Part shown: positions 1 through 14,378 of the stretch, piece by piece
Position numbering within the stretch: position 1 is the stretch's first letter
Layout of the letters: each line of letters starts with the position of its first letter
From: Levilactobacillus yonginensis
Lineage (GTDB): Bacteria; Bacillota; Bacilli; Lactobacillales; Lactobacillaceae
DNA: 64,000 nt
Assembly: GCF_964065165.1 (NCBI RefSeq)
Contig: NZ_OZ061550.1
Coordinates: 1-64,000, forward strand
Reading direction: 5' to 3'
The notes under the pieces: model-generated
What the model was told of the DNA's origin: nothing
What the model saw: only the letters and a program-made list of their open reading frames with translations
Database searches by the model: none
Made by a program: the position numbers and the translations under genes

Positions 1-12
1 CTTAAATTTTTA

Positions 13-213
13 ATGACTAAAGCCTTGAGACGTTACTTTAACGCCCTAAGAAGCAATGAGAAGCACATCAAGAACGTGGAAAACTACCTGTACGGCACCA
101 TGCAAAATCTATTTGGTGTTTGGTGGAATAAACAAGCGGCTAGAGAATACGCGGCCAAACACCCCGAAGAAGAAAAGCCGGCCGACAACGACAACAGTGG
201 GTTGTACTACTAG
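13..213 (+). CDS. Small hypothetical plasmid protein, 66 aa
   Basis: A 66-residue polar, basic N-terminal, acidic C-terminal protein (ends with a run DNDNSGLYY). No domain recognised, no signal peptide and no membrane segment. The window starts only 12 bases upstream, so neither its ribosome binding site nor its operon partner can be judged. It may be the last gene of a plasmid transfer or replication operon. Inference from position only. Confidence 0.4.
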   Translation: MTKALRRYFNALRSNEKHIKNVENYLYGTMQNLFGVWWNKQAAREYAAKHPEEEKPADNDNSGLYY

Positions 214-404
214 TCCTAAAAGGCTGCAAAATCCTTTCTAAACGGTTTTGAGACTTACTCACCTCCCTTTATGCTTAAGCTAGATTTAACTGGCTTAAAC
301 AGAAGAACAGGGGCTTTTAAATAAGTGTCAGAGCTAACTAGCTCAAAAGTTCAGCCTTTAGATCAATGCCAACCTCAAGTGGTCTGAGGCCAGGGTTTTA
401 TCCG

Positions 405-433
405 TTGATCAGATACTCAAAAGGTAGTATAAT
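405..433 (+). promoter_or_regulatory. Promoter of the antitoxin/toxin operon
   Basis: TTGATC at 405-410 and TATAAT at 428-433 are separated by 17 bases, 33 bases before the antitoxin start codon. A GAAAGGAGAT ribosome binding site follows. A 14-base palindrome GAGCTAACTAGCTC lies further upstream, near 332-345. Nothing else is recognisable in 214-404. Confidence 0.7.
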
Positions 434-465
434 GGTAGTAGTAAAAGAAAGGAGATGAGACAATC

Positions 466-747
466 ATGGCAGTTAAGGAAAAGAAACGGGTCCAAGTCAA
501 GATTGATAAAGATTTGGCCGATGATACCGAAGCAGTTTTAAGCGAATTGGGCTTAAATCCAACCACGGCCATTAACATGTTTTACAAGCGGATTGTTGCT
601 AATGGTGCTTTACCTTTTAATGTGTCTTTAAGCGAAGAAGAAAGAGCTAATTTACGCTTTTTAAAGGCGACCGAAGGGACACCAGTCACCGAGTTCAAAG
701 ACGCTAAAGAGGTCGCTGATTGGCTCAACGATCCAGATGAGGACTAA
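466..747 (+). CDS. RelB/DinJ-family type II antitoxin
   Basis: 93 aa. The N-terminal half (residues about 8-45) has the ribbon-helix-helix pattern of DinJ/RelB antitoxins: a short beta strand VQVKIDKDL followed by two helices containing AVLSELGLNPTTAINMFYKRI. The acidic C-terminus (WLNDPDED) suits toxin binding. Strong ribosome binding site AAAGGAG ahead of the ATG. The stop overlaps the start of the next gene by 11 bases, the usual antitoxin-first arrangement. Antitoxins of this family bind their own promoter, so autoregulation at 405-433 is expected. Confidence 0.85.
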   Translation: MAVKEKKRVQVKIDKDLADDTEAVLSELGLNPTTAINMFYKRIVANGALPFNVSLSEEERANLRFLKATEGTPVTEFKDAKEVADWLNDPDED

Positions 748-1243
748 TGACTTAGTCAGCCTATACGTTAGTTTTGTAGAAACTAACGGTGGCAAGTCTC
801 GACCAGTTTTAATTCGTCGGGTATCAGAACAGAAGGTCGAGGCTTTTAAAATTACTAGTCAGTATGAAAAGAAGTCGGCTTATATCAAGCAACAATATTA
901 TCCGATTCAAGATTGGCAATCCGCTGGGTTGAAGAAACCTTCCTGGGTCGATCTTGGTAATATTTATCGCTTTCCCAAAGCCGGTTTAAACTTTAAAGAA
1001 ATCGGTCATTTAAGTAAGCTAGATCAAAATAAAATTTCAGATTTTACGCTTGACCTAAAATCAAAAAGAAGAGGTAAGGGTCAAAAGATAATTCAACAGC
1101 GATCAAGTAAAAGGAAGCACAAAGAAAGTAAAGCAGAGCTTACACAAAGAATTCAAAAACAGTTAAAAGACTTTGCTAAACACAATCCAGAAATTAAGCC
1201 AAAAAACAATCCTGAAAATAAAAACGATCGGCCTAGTTATTAG
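737..1243 (+). CDS. Putative toxin, MazF/PemK-like N-terminus with long basic tail
   Basis: 168 aa, translationally coupled to the DinJ-type antitoxin. Residues 1-80 resemble a PemK/MazF-type mRNA interferase fold: a start like DLVSLYVSF, then GGKSRPVLIRR in the place of the MazF GxxRPVLV strand, and later WVDLGNIYRF. From about residue 95 the protein is an unusual Lys/Arg/Gln-rich tail (KSKRRGKGQK and on to the end) that ordinary MazF toxins (about 110 aa) lack. A DinJ-type antitoxin next to a MazF-like toxin would be a hybrid pairing. The tail is found again at 57578-57791 without the rest. Toxin activity is inferred from context and weak motif similarity. Confidence 0.55.
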   Translation: MRTNDLVSLYVSFVETNGGKSRPVLIRRVSEQKVEAFKITSQYEKKSAYIKQQYYPIQDWQSAGLKKPSWVDLGNIYRFPKAGLNFKEIGHLSKLDQNKISDFTLDLKSKRRGKGQKIIQQRSSKRKHKESKAELTQRIQKQLKDFAKHNPEIKPKNNPENKNDRPSY

Positions 1244-1257
1244 GTTGATCGTTTTTT
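1220..1257. terminator. Bidirectional terminator between toxin and TraD-like gene
   Basis: AAAACGATC and GATCGTTTT arms flank about 17 bases, with A and T tracts on the two sides. It overlaps the 3' ends of the two convergent genes. The same structure with one changed base is present in the second module near 57768-57805. Confidence 0.65.
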
Positions 1258-1511
1258 AATTTATCCGGTTTATGGGCGTTGACATAGTCAGCGAATGTTT
1301 TTAAAAGTTCTTCGGTTTGTTCGACCGAGAGGTTATTAGCTTGAAAGTACTTTTCTAATAAAGCCCCTTTTTGAATTAATCGGCGAGAACGGGCTTTGCG
1401 GGCTTGCCGATTTTCATAGTATTTAGATTGCCGTAATTTAAAATCTTCCCGCTCAATTTTTTGTTTTAAACGCGCTTGCTGCTCGACTAGTTTTTCATAT
1501 TGATTAGACAT
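1233..1511 (-). CDS. TraD-like relaxosome accessory protein
   Basis: 92 aa, strongly basic and helical. Residues 10-60 (RLKQKIEREDFKLRQ, then RKARSRRLIQKGALLEKYF) match the pattern of the small conjugal-transfer TraD family found beside MOBQ relaxases. It lies 22 bases downstream of another small gene of similar type and both are divergent from the relaxase, with the oriT-like site between. Expected role: binding oriT with the relaxase. Near-identical copy at 57781-58059. Confidence 0.6.
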   Translation of the reverse strand: MSNQYEKLVEQQARLKQKIEREDFKLRQSKYYENRQARKARSRRLIQKGALLEKYFQANNLSVEQTEELLKTFADYVNAHKPDKLKNDQPNN

Positions 1512-1533
1512 GGAATTTCCCCATCTCGTATGG

Positions 1534-1743
1534 CTAATGATCTACGGACTTTACCTTTAAAAATTCAGAAAATTGCTTGGCTAAAAGCTTAATCTGATCG
1601 TTAGACAAATTAGCATAATCTAAATTGGCTTGACTGATGATTTGTTTACCTAGCCGTTGTTCAATCTTATTTTTTTCGTCCTTAATTTTTTGATTAAGGG
1701 CTTTTAATTTAGCTTCTTGTTTTTCTAAGTTACTTTGAGACAT
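1534..1743 (-). CDS. Small coiled-coil mobilization accessory protein (TraC-like)
   Basis: 69 aa from ATG 1743, chosen over an upstream in-frame ATG at 1776 because GGAGGGAT sits 5-12 bases ahead of it. The first 40 residues (LEKQEAKLKALNQKIKDE) are a Lys/Glu-rich coiled coil. First gene of a two-gene minus-strand unit with the TraD-like gene. Its homologue at 58081-58290 is identical over the first two thirds and then diverges in the C-terminal 25 residues, which may reflect a matching difference in oriT. Confidence 0.55.
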   Translation of the reverse strand: MSQSNLEKQEAKLKALNQKIKDEKNKIEQRLGKQIISQANLDYANLSNDQIKLLAKQFSEFLKVKSVDH

Positions 1744-1887
1744 AACGATCCCTCCAATCATATTAGAAATAATCACCGAAACTATATCATGTAGGCAACG
1801 TTAAGTCAAAGGATAAAATTTGAAATAGCGAAGCGGAAGGCATACACTAAATTAAAGTTAAGAGAATCAGAAGACCGAGTGAAACGA

Positions 1888-1926
1888 GGTCAATGCGCAC
1901 TTACACATAGAATAAATTCTATGTTG
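1888..1926. other. oriT-like site (MOBQ type), copy 1
   Basis: On the minus strand the core GTAAGTGCGCATTG resembles the TAAGTGCGC nick-site core of MOBQ and pIP501/pSK41-type plasmids. Immediately beside it is a hairpin ACATAGAAT-AA-ATTCTATGT (1905-1924), the position expected for the relaxase recognition hairpin. It lies between the divergent accessory genes and the relaxase. A further small hairpin GTCGCCGATGGCGAC is at about 1952-1966. Confidence 0.7.
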
Positions 1927-2012
1927 TGCTAACCCCCAAAATCCTGTATTAGAAGTCGCCGATGGCGACAACAAAGTCAAGCCCATATAATCAAAGTAAA
2001 GAGGTGACTAAC

Positions 2013-4073
2013 ATGGCAATATTTCATATTAGTTTTAGTAATATTAGTGCTGGAAAAGGACGCAGTGCGATTGCCAGTTCGGCTTATCGAAGTGGTGAAA
2101 AATTATTTGATGATAAAGAAGGTCGCCGATATTTCTATGCCCGATCGGTAATTCCAGAAAGCTTTATTTTAACCCCCAAAAATGCACCAGAATGGGCCAG
2201 TGATCGAGAAAAATTATGGAATGAAGTTGAAAAGAACGATCGTAAATCAAACTCACGGTATGCAAAAGAATTTAACGTAGCTTTACCGGTAGAATTAAGT
2301 GAATCCGAACAGAAAGAATTACTGACAAAATATGTGCAAGAAAATTTTGTCGATCAAGGTATGGTAGCTGACGTAGCAATTCATCGCGATCACCCAGACA
2401 ATCCGCATGCACATGTGATGTTAACCAATCGCCCATTTAACCCCGATGGTAGTTGGGGATTAAAAGCAAAGACGCAGTACATTAAAGATGAAAATGGCAA
2501 GCAACTTTTAACCAAAAGCGGGTTTCCAAAACAAAGAAAAATTTGGTTGGTTGATTGGGATAAAAAGGAAAAAATTAATGAGTGGCGGCATAATTGGGCA
2601 ACAAGTGTTAATCAGTCTTTAGCACAAAAAAATATTCCGGATCGGATTAGTGAAAAATCATTTGTCGATCAAGGGATTCAAGAGACACCTACCCAACACG
2701 AAGGCATTAACAGCCAAAGAAAAAATCGAAAAGCATTTAATCAACAAGTTAGAGCGCAAAGAAATGCTCAAGCTAAATATCATAATCTTGACGAAAAGAT
2801 AAGAAATCATGAACATTTTGACGCGTTAACTGACGAGCTATCGTTCTCTGAAAAACACACAATTAGTCATCTAAGTCAGCAATTGAAAGCCTATGTCGAT
2901 TTAGAACATTTAGATGATAAACAGCGCATGATGTTTAATTGGAAAAACAGCTTATTAATCAAACATGCCATTGGTGAAGATGTAACTAAACAACTGCTGA
3001 CTATTGACCAGCAAACGACATCACTAGCACAAGCTAACCAGTTGTTAAATAAAGTGGTGGAACGAGCAACGAAAAAGCTTTATCCGGAACTTAATTTTGA
3101 ACAGACAACCGCAGCTGAACGACGGGAACTGATTAAAGAAACTAATAGTGAACAAACGATTTTCAAAGGCAGTGAATTAAACGAACGTTTAATGAATATT
3201 CGAAACGACTTATTAACCCAGCAATTATTGACGTTTACCAAGCGGCCATATACCAGCTGGCAGTTAGTTAATCAGCAGGCCCAAACAATTGAGAAACAAT
3301 TAACCACGGTACTAGTCAAACATGGTCACCAGTTAGACGATTTGAAGCATACTGATCGGGGCATACTAGCCGCTTATCAACCAAGCGAACTCGAATTCAT
3401 TTCTAAAGCGGTCAAAGATTTACGGGTCATTCGGGAAGTTAAAGCCGTGGTGCAAACCCAATACAACAGCATTCTAACGACTGCTTTTCCGGACAGTGAC
3501 CTGGATAAGCTAGAGACGATTGATAAGGAGCAAATCTATACCGCCGTGGTTTACTATGATCCAGAATTAAAGCCATTAAGCGCAAATGATCTTAGTCAAT
3601 TACAACAGCAGCCGCCCGTCGTCTTTACTAGTCAGCAACACCAAGCCGGTTTGAATTACCTGTCAGGAAAAATTGAATTAAAAGATATTCAGGATCATCG
3701 ACTGCAACGGGTCTTAAAACACGATGGCACCCGGCAACTGTTTATCGGCGAATGTGGCCAAGATCCTAAGCTTAATCAAAAACAAATTGAAATGGTACAA
3801 ACCCGTTTGAAACAACAGGCAACGCGGTTTGATCAATATAAGCAAGCTCAAGTTAAAGACTATCAGGCTATTAATTACCACCCAACCAGCCCGAAAAATT
3901 ACCTGATGAATATTTTGGACGAAGCCTTAATGACCATTTTATATGCGAAAAATACGGACTATCTAAGAAAGCAACAACTACGTGGGCTAAAGGAGACCGA
4001 GTGGGAAATGACGAAAAAGCAGCGGCAACACCAAACCCGTAATCGGCATGAAGATGGGGGTATGCACTTGTAA
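2013..4073 (+). CDS. traA: MOBQ-family relaxase (TraA/MobA)
   Basis: 686 aa from the ATG at 2013, preceded by AAAGAGGTG; a 17-codon upstream extension is not supported by a ribosome binding site. The N-terminal 220 residues are a MobA/MobL domain: AYRSGEKL with the likely catalytic Tyr near residue 26, and the metal-binding [13 protein letters not shown] motif ([15 protein letters not shown]). The rest is a long helical region as in lactobacillar TraA proteins of about 690 aa, without recognisable helicase motifs. It should nick oriT and pilot the strand during mobilization. A second, clearly diverged copy is at 58561-60624; both end in EDGGMHL. Confidence 0.9.
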   Translation: MAIFHISFSNISAGKGRSAIASSAYRSGEKLFDDKEGRRYFYARSVIPESFILTPKNAPEWASDREKLWNEVEKNDRKSNSRYAKEFNVALPVELSESEQKELLTKYVQENFVDQGMVADVAIHRDHPDNPHAHVMLTNRPFNPDGSWGLKAKTQYIKDENGKQLLTKSGFPKQRKIWLVDWDKKEKINEWRHNWATSVNQSLAQKNIPDRISEKSFVDQGIQETPTQHEGINSQRKNRKAFNQQVRAQRNAQAKYHNLDEKIRNHEHFDALTDELSFSEKHTISHLSQQLKAYVDLEHLDDKQRMMFNWKNSLLIKHAIGEDVTKQLLTIDQQTTSLAQANQLLNKVVERATKKLYPELNFEQTTAAERRELIKETNSEQTIFKGSELNERLMNIRNDLLTQQLLTFTKRPYTSWQLVNQQAQTIEKQLTTVLVKHGHQLDDLKHTDRGILAAYQPSELEFISKAVKDLRVIREVKAVVQTQYNSILTTAFPDSDLDKLETIDKEQIYTAVVYYDPELKPLSANDLSQLQQQPPVVFTSQQHQAGLNYLSGKIELKDIQDHRLQRVLKHDGTRQLFIGECGQDPKLNQKQIEMVQTRLKQQATRFDQYKQAQVKDYQAINYHPTSPKNYLMNILDEALMTILYAKNTDYLRKQQLRGLKETEWEMTKKQRQHQTRNRHEDGGMHL

Positions 4074-4310
4074 TTTAAATGTAAAATAAAAAAGCTATCA
4101 GCCCGAGCGCTTAATCAGTCATATCAAAGCTTGCAACAACAAGTTCAGCAAGCAAGGAACCCACAACAAAAATCAGAACTAAAAAATAAACTAAATGATA
4201 TACACCATGAAATCAGTAATCGAACACAAAAACAGCTGCAAGCATTTACTGAAGAAAATTCATCAATCAAACAACCCAAATCCGAATTTGATCAAAGATT
4301 AAAGCGTTAG
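4074..4310 (+). pseudogene. Remnant of a mobilization-gene 3' end
   Basis: After the relaxase stop codon the same reading frame stays open until TAG 4308-4310 and encodes a Gln/Lys-rich helical stretch (SLQQQVQQARNPQQKSEL, later KSEFDQRLKR) with no start codon or ribosome binding site. This composition is like the C-terminal part of Mob relaxases. I read it as a leftover from recombination with another mobilization gene; the shared frame may be chance. Confidence 0.4.
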
Positions 4311-4342
4311 CCAGTTTTTAAAGGTCATGCTATAATATAAAC

Positions 4343-4467
4343 AGAAAAAGGAAGTCCCGCCGAAAACAGGACTTCCCGTGCAAGCCGCTTCAAAGGCGGT
4401 GGCAAGTTGTTCAAACGATAATTTTGTCGTCCTGCAACCTACCAAAGTTGAGCAGGGCGGCTTTTTT
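4343..4467 (+). ncRNA. Antitoxin RNA (RNAII-like) of Lpt/Fst locus 1
   Basis: A TATAAT box at 4331-4336 is followed by a sequence that folds into GGAAGTCC/GGACTTCC and GCCGC/GCGGTGGC hairpins and ends in a terminator stem (GTCCTGC...GCAGGGC) plus T run at about 4425-4467. The terminator is shared with the convergent toxin message, as in par/Fst-type type I systems. The GGCGGTGGC direct repeat also occurs in the 5' leader of the toxin message, the usual site of RNA-RNA pairing. Three copies occur in the window. Confidence 0.75.
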
Positions 4468-4555
4468 ATTTGTTCCTTTTGTCGATATAGCTGAGTAGCG
4501 CGATTAAAAACGTGCCAAACAGCAACATCAACGAGAGTGTCTGGAAGACGCTCAT
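4466..4555 (-). CDS. Fst/Lpt-family type I toxin peptide, 29 aa
   Basis: The peptide begins MSVFQTLSLMLLFGTF and ends SYIDKRNK: one hydrophobic membrane helix with a charged C-terminus, as in the plasmid toxin Fst of Enterococcus and Lpt of Lacticaseibacillus rhamnosus, often annotated as putative holin-like toxin. Its promoter on the minus strand is TTGGTT-17-TATAAT near 4652-4680. The message carries a long leader with GGCGGTGGC before GTGAGG. Expected to stabilise the plasmid by damaging the membrane of cells that lose the antitoxin RNA. Confidence 0.85.
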   Translation of the reverse strand: MSVFQTLSLMLLFGTFLIALLSYIDKRNK

Positions 4556-4689
4556 TGACTGTGAAACCTTACTGAAGATTATTCCATGTTCCCATGGGCC
4601 TCACCTCACAAGGGAAAAGACAGCCACCGCCCTTAAAACTTCTTGCTCAATCCATTATACAGGGAAATTAAAAATCAACCAAGAGCAAT

Positions 4690-4950
4690 AAAACCGCTCT
4701 TGACAGCAAAGGAAAGCTACAACACTAGCAAGGTCAGCAAGCAAGGCTAATAATACTGCTGCAATGGGAAATAACAAGCGTCCAGTAGGGCGGTCCAAGA
4801 GCGGGCGCAAACCCTACCAGACAGTACGATTATAAAAGTAAAGAAGGTCATAAAATCAGCTACTAGAGGGAAAACTGTGGTAAAAGACAAATAAGATGGT
4901 GAAATGATGACTATAAAGTCAAGTCAGATAAATAGGTAGATGAGCATATA
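4690..4950. other. Intergenic stretch without recognised gene
   Basis: No open reading frame with a ribosome binding site and no clear repeat. Short GC-rich segments (GTCCAGTAGGGCGG, AGAGCGGGCGC) stand out in otherwise AT-rich DNA, possibly junction debris between the mobilization module and the rclA region. Confidence 0.5.
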
Positions 4951-4952
4951 AA

Positions 4953-4981
4953 TTGCTTTTGACGCTTTACTTACTTATAAT
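4953..4981 (+). promoter_or_regulatory. Promoter of rclA-like gene
   Basis: TTGCTT (4953-4958) and TATAAT (4976-4981) with a 17-base spacer, 40 bases before the ATG. No obvious operator palindrome overlaps it. Confidence 0.6.
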
Positions 4982-5021
4982 AAGTTCAATAACAAATGAC
5001 TAGTAAAAGGCGGGTAAAACA

Positions 5022-6401
5022 ATGGATAAATTTAAAAATATTATTATTGGATTTGGTAAGGCGGGTAAGACATTAGCTAAGTACTTGGCGCAGCATGATG
5101 AGACCGTGCTTCTGATCGAACGGTCAAAACAAATGTATGGAGGGACCTGCATCAATGTTGGCTGCCTACCATCTAAAAATTTAATTTTAAATGGTCAACG
5201 TGGCTTAGACTTTACTACGGCAGTTAATAAGCGTGGTGAGATGACTAGACAGTTGCGAGACAAAAACTATCACATGGTGGCTGATGAGCCACTAGCAACA
5301 ATTTGGGATGGGTCAGCACGTTTTATCGACAATTATGTTTTGGCAGTCGTAATGAGTGATGGAACAACTAAGAAGGTGAGAGGTGAACGCATCTTCATTA
5401 ATACTGGAGCGGTTCCAAATTGGCCATCAATCCCAGGGTTAGAATTCGGTCAGCGGATTTTTACGTCTAAAGAAGCTATGGAATTGGAGAAACAACCGAA
5501 ACGACTAGCAATTATTGGTGGCGGTTATATTGGCCTTGAATTTGCTGGAATGTTTAATTCCTTTGGTACGCATGTAACGATTTTCGACCAACATACCAGA
5601 TTGTTAGAGCGCGAAGATCCTGATATTGCGACCGAGGTCGTAGCAGATCTGACTGACGCAGGGATCGAGATTAAACCGGAGACTCAACTAACTCAAGTAA
5701 AAGATAATGGTGAGAAGGTTACATTATATTATCAACAAGGTGATCAAAGTAACACTGCGGAATTTGATGCGGTATTAGTTGCAGTCGGTCGGCGGCCTAA
5801 TATAAGTAGTTTAGGACTAGAAAATACTGATATTGCTTTAACCAATCGCGGTGCTATTCAGGTCGATGATCATTTAAGAACTACAGTACAAAACATTTGG
5901 GCTTTAGGTGACGTTAATGGCGGTCCTATGTTCACTTATGTCTCATTGGATGATTTTCGTATTATTGTAGATCAATTGTTTGATAAGGGGGATCGCTCAA
6001 CGGCCGATCGAATGGTGATACCGACTGCTTCGTTCCTAAATCCACCACTGGCTAACGTCGGCTTAAATGAACGTCAAGCTAAGAGTGCAGGTTATGATTT
6101 ACAAACCTTCAAGCTATCAGTCAAGGCGATTCCAAAGGCCCGTGTCTTGGAGGATCAACGCGGGCTTTATAAGGTAATCGTTGATCAAAAAACACACCTT
6201 ATTTTAGGGGCAACATTGTATGCCGCTGAGGCTCATGAAACCATCAATCTAATTGCATTGGCAATGAAGGCCAAATTACCTTACGAAAGATTACGCGACA
6301 TGATCTATACTCATCCAACAATGTCTGAAGCCTTGAATGATCTTTTTAAGACCCCGGTTGTGAAAAGCCAACGCCCTAGAAACACAAAGCCGACTAGTTA
6401 A
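5022..6401 (+). CDS. rclA: RclA-type flavoprotein disulfide reductase
   Basis: 459 aa class I pyridine nucleotide-disulfide oxidoreductase. FAD-binding IIIGFGKAGKTLA at residues 7-19; redox-active GTCINVGC with Cys43 and Cys48; NAD(P)-binding IGGGYIGLEFA near residues 165-175; second FAD motif ALGDVNGG; C-terminal dimerisation domain with THPTMSEALNDL. The N-terminus IGFGKAGKTLA...MYGGTCIN is typical of E. coli RclA, a copper(II) reductase protecting against reactive chlorine, rather than of lipoamide dehydrogenase or MerA (no N-terminal HMA domain, no C-terminal Cys pair). Good start: ATG with AAGGCGGG ahead. It stands alone with its own promoter; likely a stress-resistance cargo gene. Confidence 0.8.
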   Translation: MDKFKNIIIGFGKAGKTLAKYLAQHDETVLLIERSKQMYGGTCINVGCLPSKNLILNGQRGLDFTTAVNKRGEMTRQLRDKNYHMVADEPLATIWDGSARFIDNYVLAVVMSDGTTKKVRGERIFINTGAVPNWPSIPGLEFGQRIFTSKEAMELEKQPKRLAIIGGGYIGLEFAGMFNSFGTHVTIFDQHTRLLEREDPDIATEVVADLTDAGIEIKPETQLTQVKDNGEKVTLYYQQGDQSNTAEFDAVLVAVGRRPNISSLGLENTDIALTNRGAIQVDDHLRTTVQNIWALGDVNGGPMFTYVSLDDFRIIVDQLFDKGDRSTADRMVIPTASFLNPPLANVGLNERQAKSAGYDLQTFKLSVKAIPKARVLEDQRGLYKVIVDQKTHLILGATLYAAEAHETINLIALAMKAKLPYERLRDMIYTHPTMSEALNDLFKTPVVKSQRPRNTKPTS

Positions 6402-6402
6402 T

Positions 6403-6766
6403 CGAGGAAACAATCAAGAAATCACCGTTAAAATTATTACGCAATGTGATTAACAATGCCCTTAATCTAAAGGACCGGGTTTACCAGATCTTTGAGCATT
6501 GTGATCTACCTTTACACAATAACCACGATGAGCAACAGATCAACTCTACCACGCTGGTGCGAAAGAATAAGTCTGTTCACAAAACCAACGGCAGGCGCAA
6601 AGGCTAATACGATCTGGTTTGGTATTGTACAAATGGAAAAATTAAATAAACTGGACGTCTTTAAGTATTTTTAACCATTACTAACGGTTTACACGCAACG
6701 TAACACGCCAGATATTGAGGCTTATTTACCGGGGGCTCCAGAAATTCAGGCCACGTGTCGTGCTTA
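6403..6766 (+). mobile_element. IS66-family transposase 3' remnant
   Basis: Translations in shifting frames give pieces typical of the C-terminus of IS66 TnpC: LPLHNNHDEQQINSTTLVRK, GAKANTIWFGIVQ, KLNKLDVFKYF, then LPGAPEIQ. Frame changes and stops show it is dead. No terminal repeats are visible; it is bounded by rclA on the left and a terminator on the right. Confidence 0.65.
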
Positions 6767-6780
6767 ATAGAGAAACCAAA

Positions 6781-6828
6781 GCGGGCGACTAACGCAGAAA
6801 ACTGCGTTGGTCGCCCGCTATTTTTGTT
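6781..6828. terminator. Strong rho-independent terminator
   Basis: Stem GCGGGCGACTAACGCAG / CTGCGTTGGTCGCCCGC (one G-T-type mismatch) with an AAAA loop, followed by TATTTTTGTTT. Confidence 0.8.
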
Positions 6829-6910
6829 TGAACCCAGGGATCTGAGATACCATCAATGGTTAAGATTTAACCCGGTTCGTTGTGGAGTGCTTACGATCAT
6901 TCAATCATGA

Positions 6911-9942
<3,032 letters not shown>

Positions 9943-9984
9943 GCTCAGCCATTAAACATATTAAAACTTAATCATCGTTAATCT

Positions 9985-10026
9985 AAAAGAACGCTCTGGC
10001 AAATAACCTGCCGGAGCGTTCTTTTA
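9985..10026. terminator. Bidirectional terminator melA / lacM
   Basis: AAAAGAACGCTC and GGAGCGTTCTTTT arms with a loop of about 16 bases, between the convergent melA and lacM genes. Confidence 0.8.
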
Positions 10027-10041
10027 AAATCAAATTAATTT

Positions 10042-12970
<2,929 letters not shown>

Positions 12971-13031
12971 CAACGACTACTGGCAACGACAACGGGCGAT
13001 AAGAAGAATTTGAATCGATAACGTGATAAAT

Positions 13032-13049
13032 TTGTAAAGCGTTACCAAA
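13032..13049. promoter_or_regulatory. cre-like or GalR-like operator upstream of galK
   Basis: TTTGTAAAGCGTTACCAAA is partly palindromic around GCGT and close to the consensus TGTAANCGNTNACA of catabolite-responsive elements and to LacI-family operators. It lies just upstream of the galK -35 box. CcpA or GalR binding is inferred. Confidence 0.45.
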
Positions 13050-13075
13050 TCTTGTTCTAAAGGTCTTGTGGGGTG

Positions 13076-13104
13076 TTGACAACAATCAAAAAAATCATTA
13101 TAGT
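13076..13104 (+). promoter_or_regulatory. galK promoter
   Basis: TTGACA (13076-13081), 17-base spacer, TATAGT (13099-13104), 46 bases before the galK start. Very close to consensus. Confidence 0.75.
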
Positions 13105-13150
13105 CAAACCTAATAAAATTTTAGTAAAACTATTTACGGAGGGATTTTTC

Positions 13151-14314
13151 ATGAATACTAGCGACTTAAAACAGGAGTTTACCAAAGCCTTTGATACCAA
13201 GCCAGAACGGGTCTTTTTCTCACCTGGTCGAATCAACTTGATCGGTGAACATACTGATTATAACGGGGGCCATGTTTTCCCATGTGCGATTACAATCGGG
13301 ACATATGGTGTTTATGCACCCCGGACAGATACGACAGTGCGGATGTACTCAGCTAATATTCCAGATGCTGGGATCGTCACGTTTGATGTCAACGACCTTT
13401 CATATGACAAAGCCGCTGGTTGGACAAATTATCCTAAGGGAATGATGGACGAAATCGCGAAGACCGGCGTTAAATTCGATCATGGTTTTGATTTCTACGT
13501 CCATGGCAACATGCCTGATGGTGCTGGATTATCATCATCTGCGTCAATTGAGTTATTAACTGGAATCATGTTAAACACCGGTTTTAATCTCGGTATTAGC
13601 CAATTAGATCTTGTTAAAATTGGTCAAAAGTGCGAAAACAACTATGTTGGTGTTAACTCCGGGATCATGGATCAATTTGCTGTTGGAATGGGTAAAAAGG
13701 ACCAAGCAATTTTACTTGATACCAACACCATGGACTATTCTTATGCACCCGTAAAGTTAGGTAACAACGTAATCGTTATCATGAATACGAACAAACGGCG
13801 CGAATTGGCGGATTCAAAATATAATGAACGCCGCTCCGAATGTGAAGAAGCATTACGCCGATTACAAACTAAGTTAGACATCAAATCACTTGGCGATTTA
13901 ACTAACGACCAGTTTGACGAAGCGGCCTACTTAATCAATGATGAAACCTTAATCAAACGTGCCCGGCATGCCGTTTTCGAAAATCAACGGGCCATTCGCG
14001 CAACTAAGGCCTTGGCTGACGATGATTTAACGACCTTTGGTGAATTAGTGACGGCTTCCCACGTTTCACTACACTTTGACTATGAAGTGACTGGGAAAGA
14101 ATTGGATACGTTGGCCGAAACAGCTTGGAAACAACCAGGCGTGCTTGGTGCGCGGATGACTGGTGCTGGCTTTGGTGGCTGTGGTATTGCCATCGTTGAT
14201 AAGGACCAAGTTGATGCCTTTAAGGAAAACGTCGGTAAAGTTTATCGCGACACGATTGGTTACGACGCTGATTTCTACATTGCTGAAATCGCAGACGGCC
14301 CTAAGGAACTTTAA
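13151..14314 (+). CDS. galK: Galactokinase
   Basis: 387 aa from ATG 13151 (ribosome binding site GGAGGG 7 bases ahead); a 26-codon upstream reading has no ribosome binding site. GHMP kinase with the galactokinase signature GRINLIGEHTDYNGG near residue 30, the ATP-binding PDGAGLSSSAS at about 120, and the third motif GARMTGAGFGGCG. Phosphorylates galactose released by LacLM, the first Leloir step. First gene of galKET, 64 bases ahead of galE. Confidence 0.97.
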   Translation: MNTSDLKQEFTKAFDTKPERVFFSPGRINLIGEHTDYNGGHVFPCAITIGTYGVYAPRTDTTVRMYSANIPDAGIVTFDVNDLSYDKAAGWTNYPKGMMDEIAKTGVKFDHGFDFYVHGNMPDGAGLSSSASIELLTGIMLNTGFNLGISQLDLVKIGQKCENNYVGVNSGIMDQFAVGMGKKDQAILLDTNTMDYSYAPVKLGNNVIVIMNTNKRRELADSKYNERRSECEEALRRLQTKLDIKSLGDLTNDQFDEAAYLINDETLIKRARHAVFENQRAIRATKALADDDLTTFGELVTASHVSLHFDYEVTGKELDTLAETAWKQPGVLGARMTGAGFGGCGIAIVDKDQVDAFKENVGKVYRDTIGYDADFYIAEIADGPKEL

Positions 14315-14378
14315 TAAAAGAATTGATTTAAAATACAAATTAGCAGTAAGCATTGAGAAATATTGAGGAGGAATTAGA

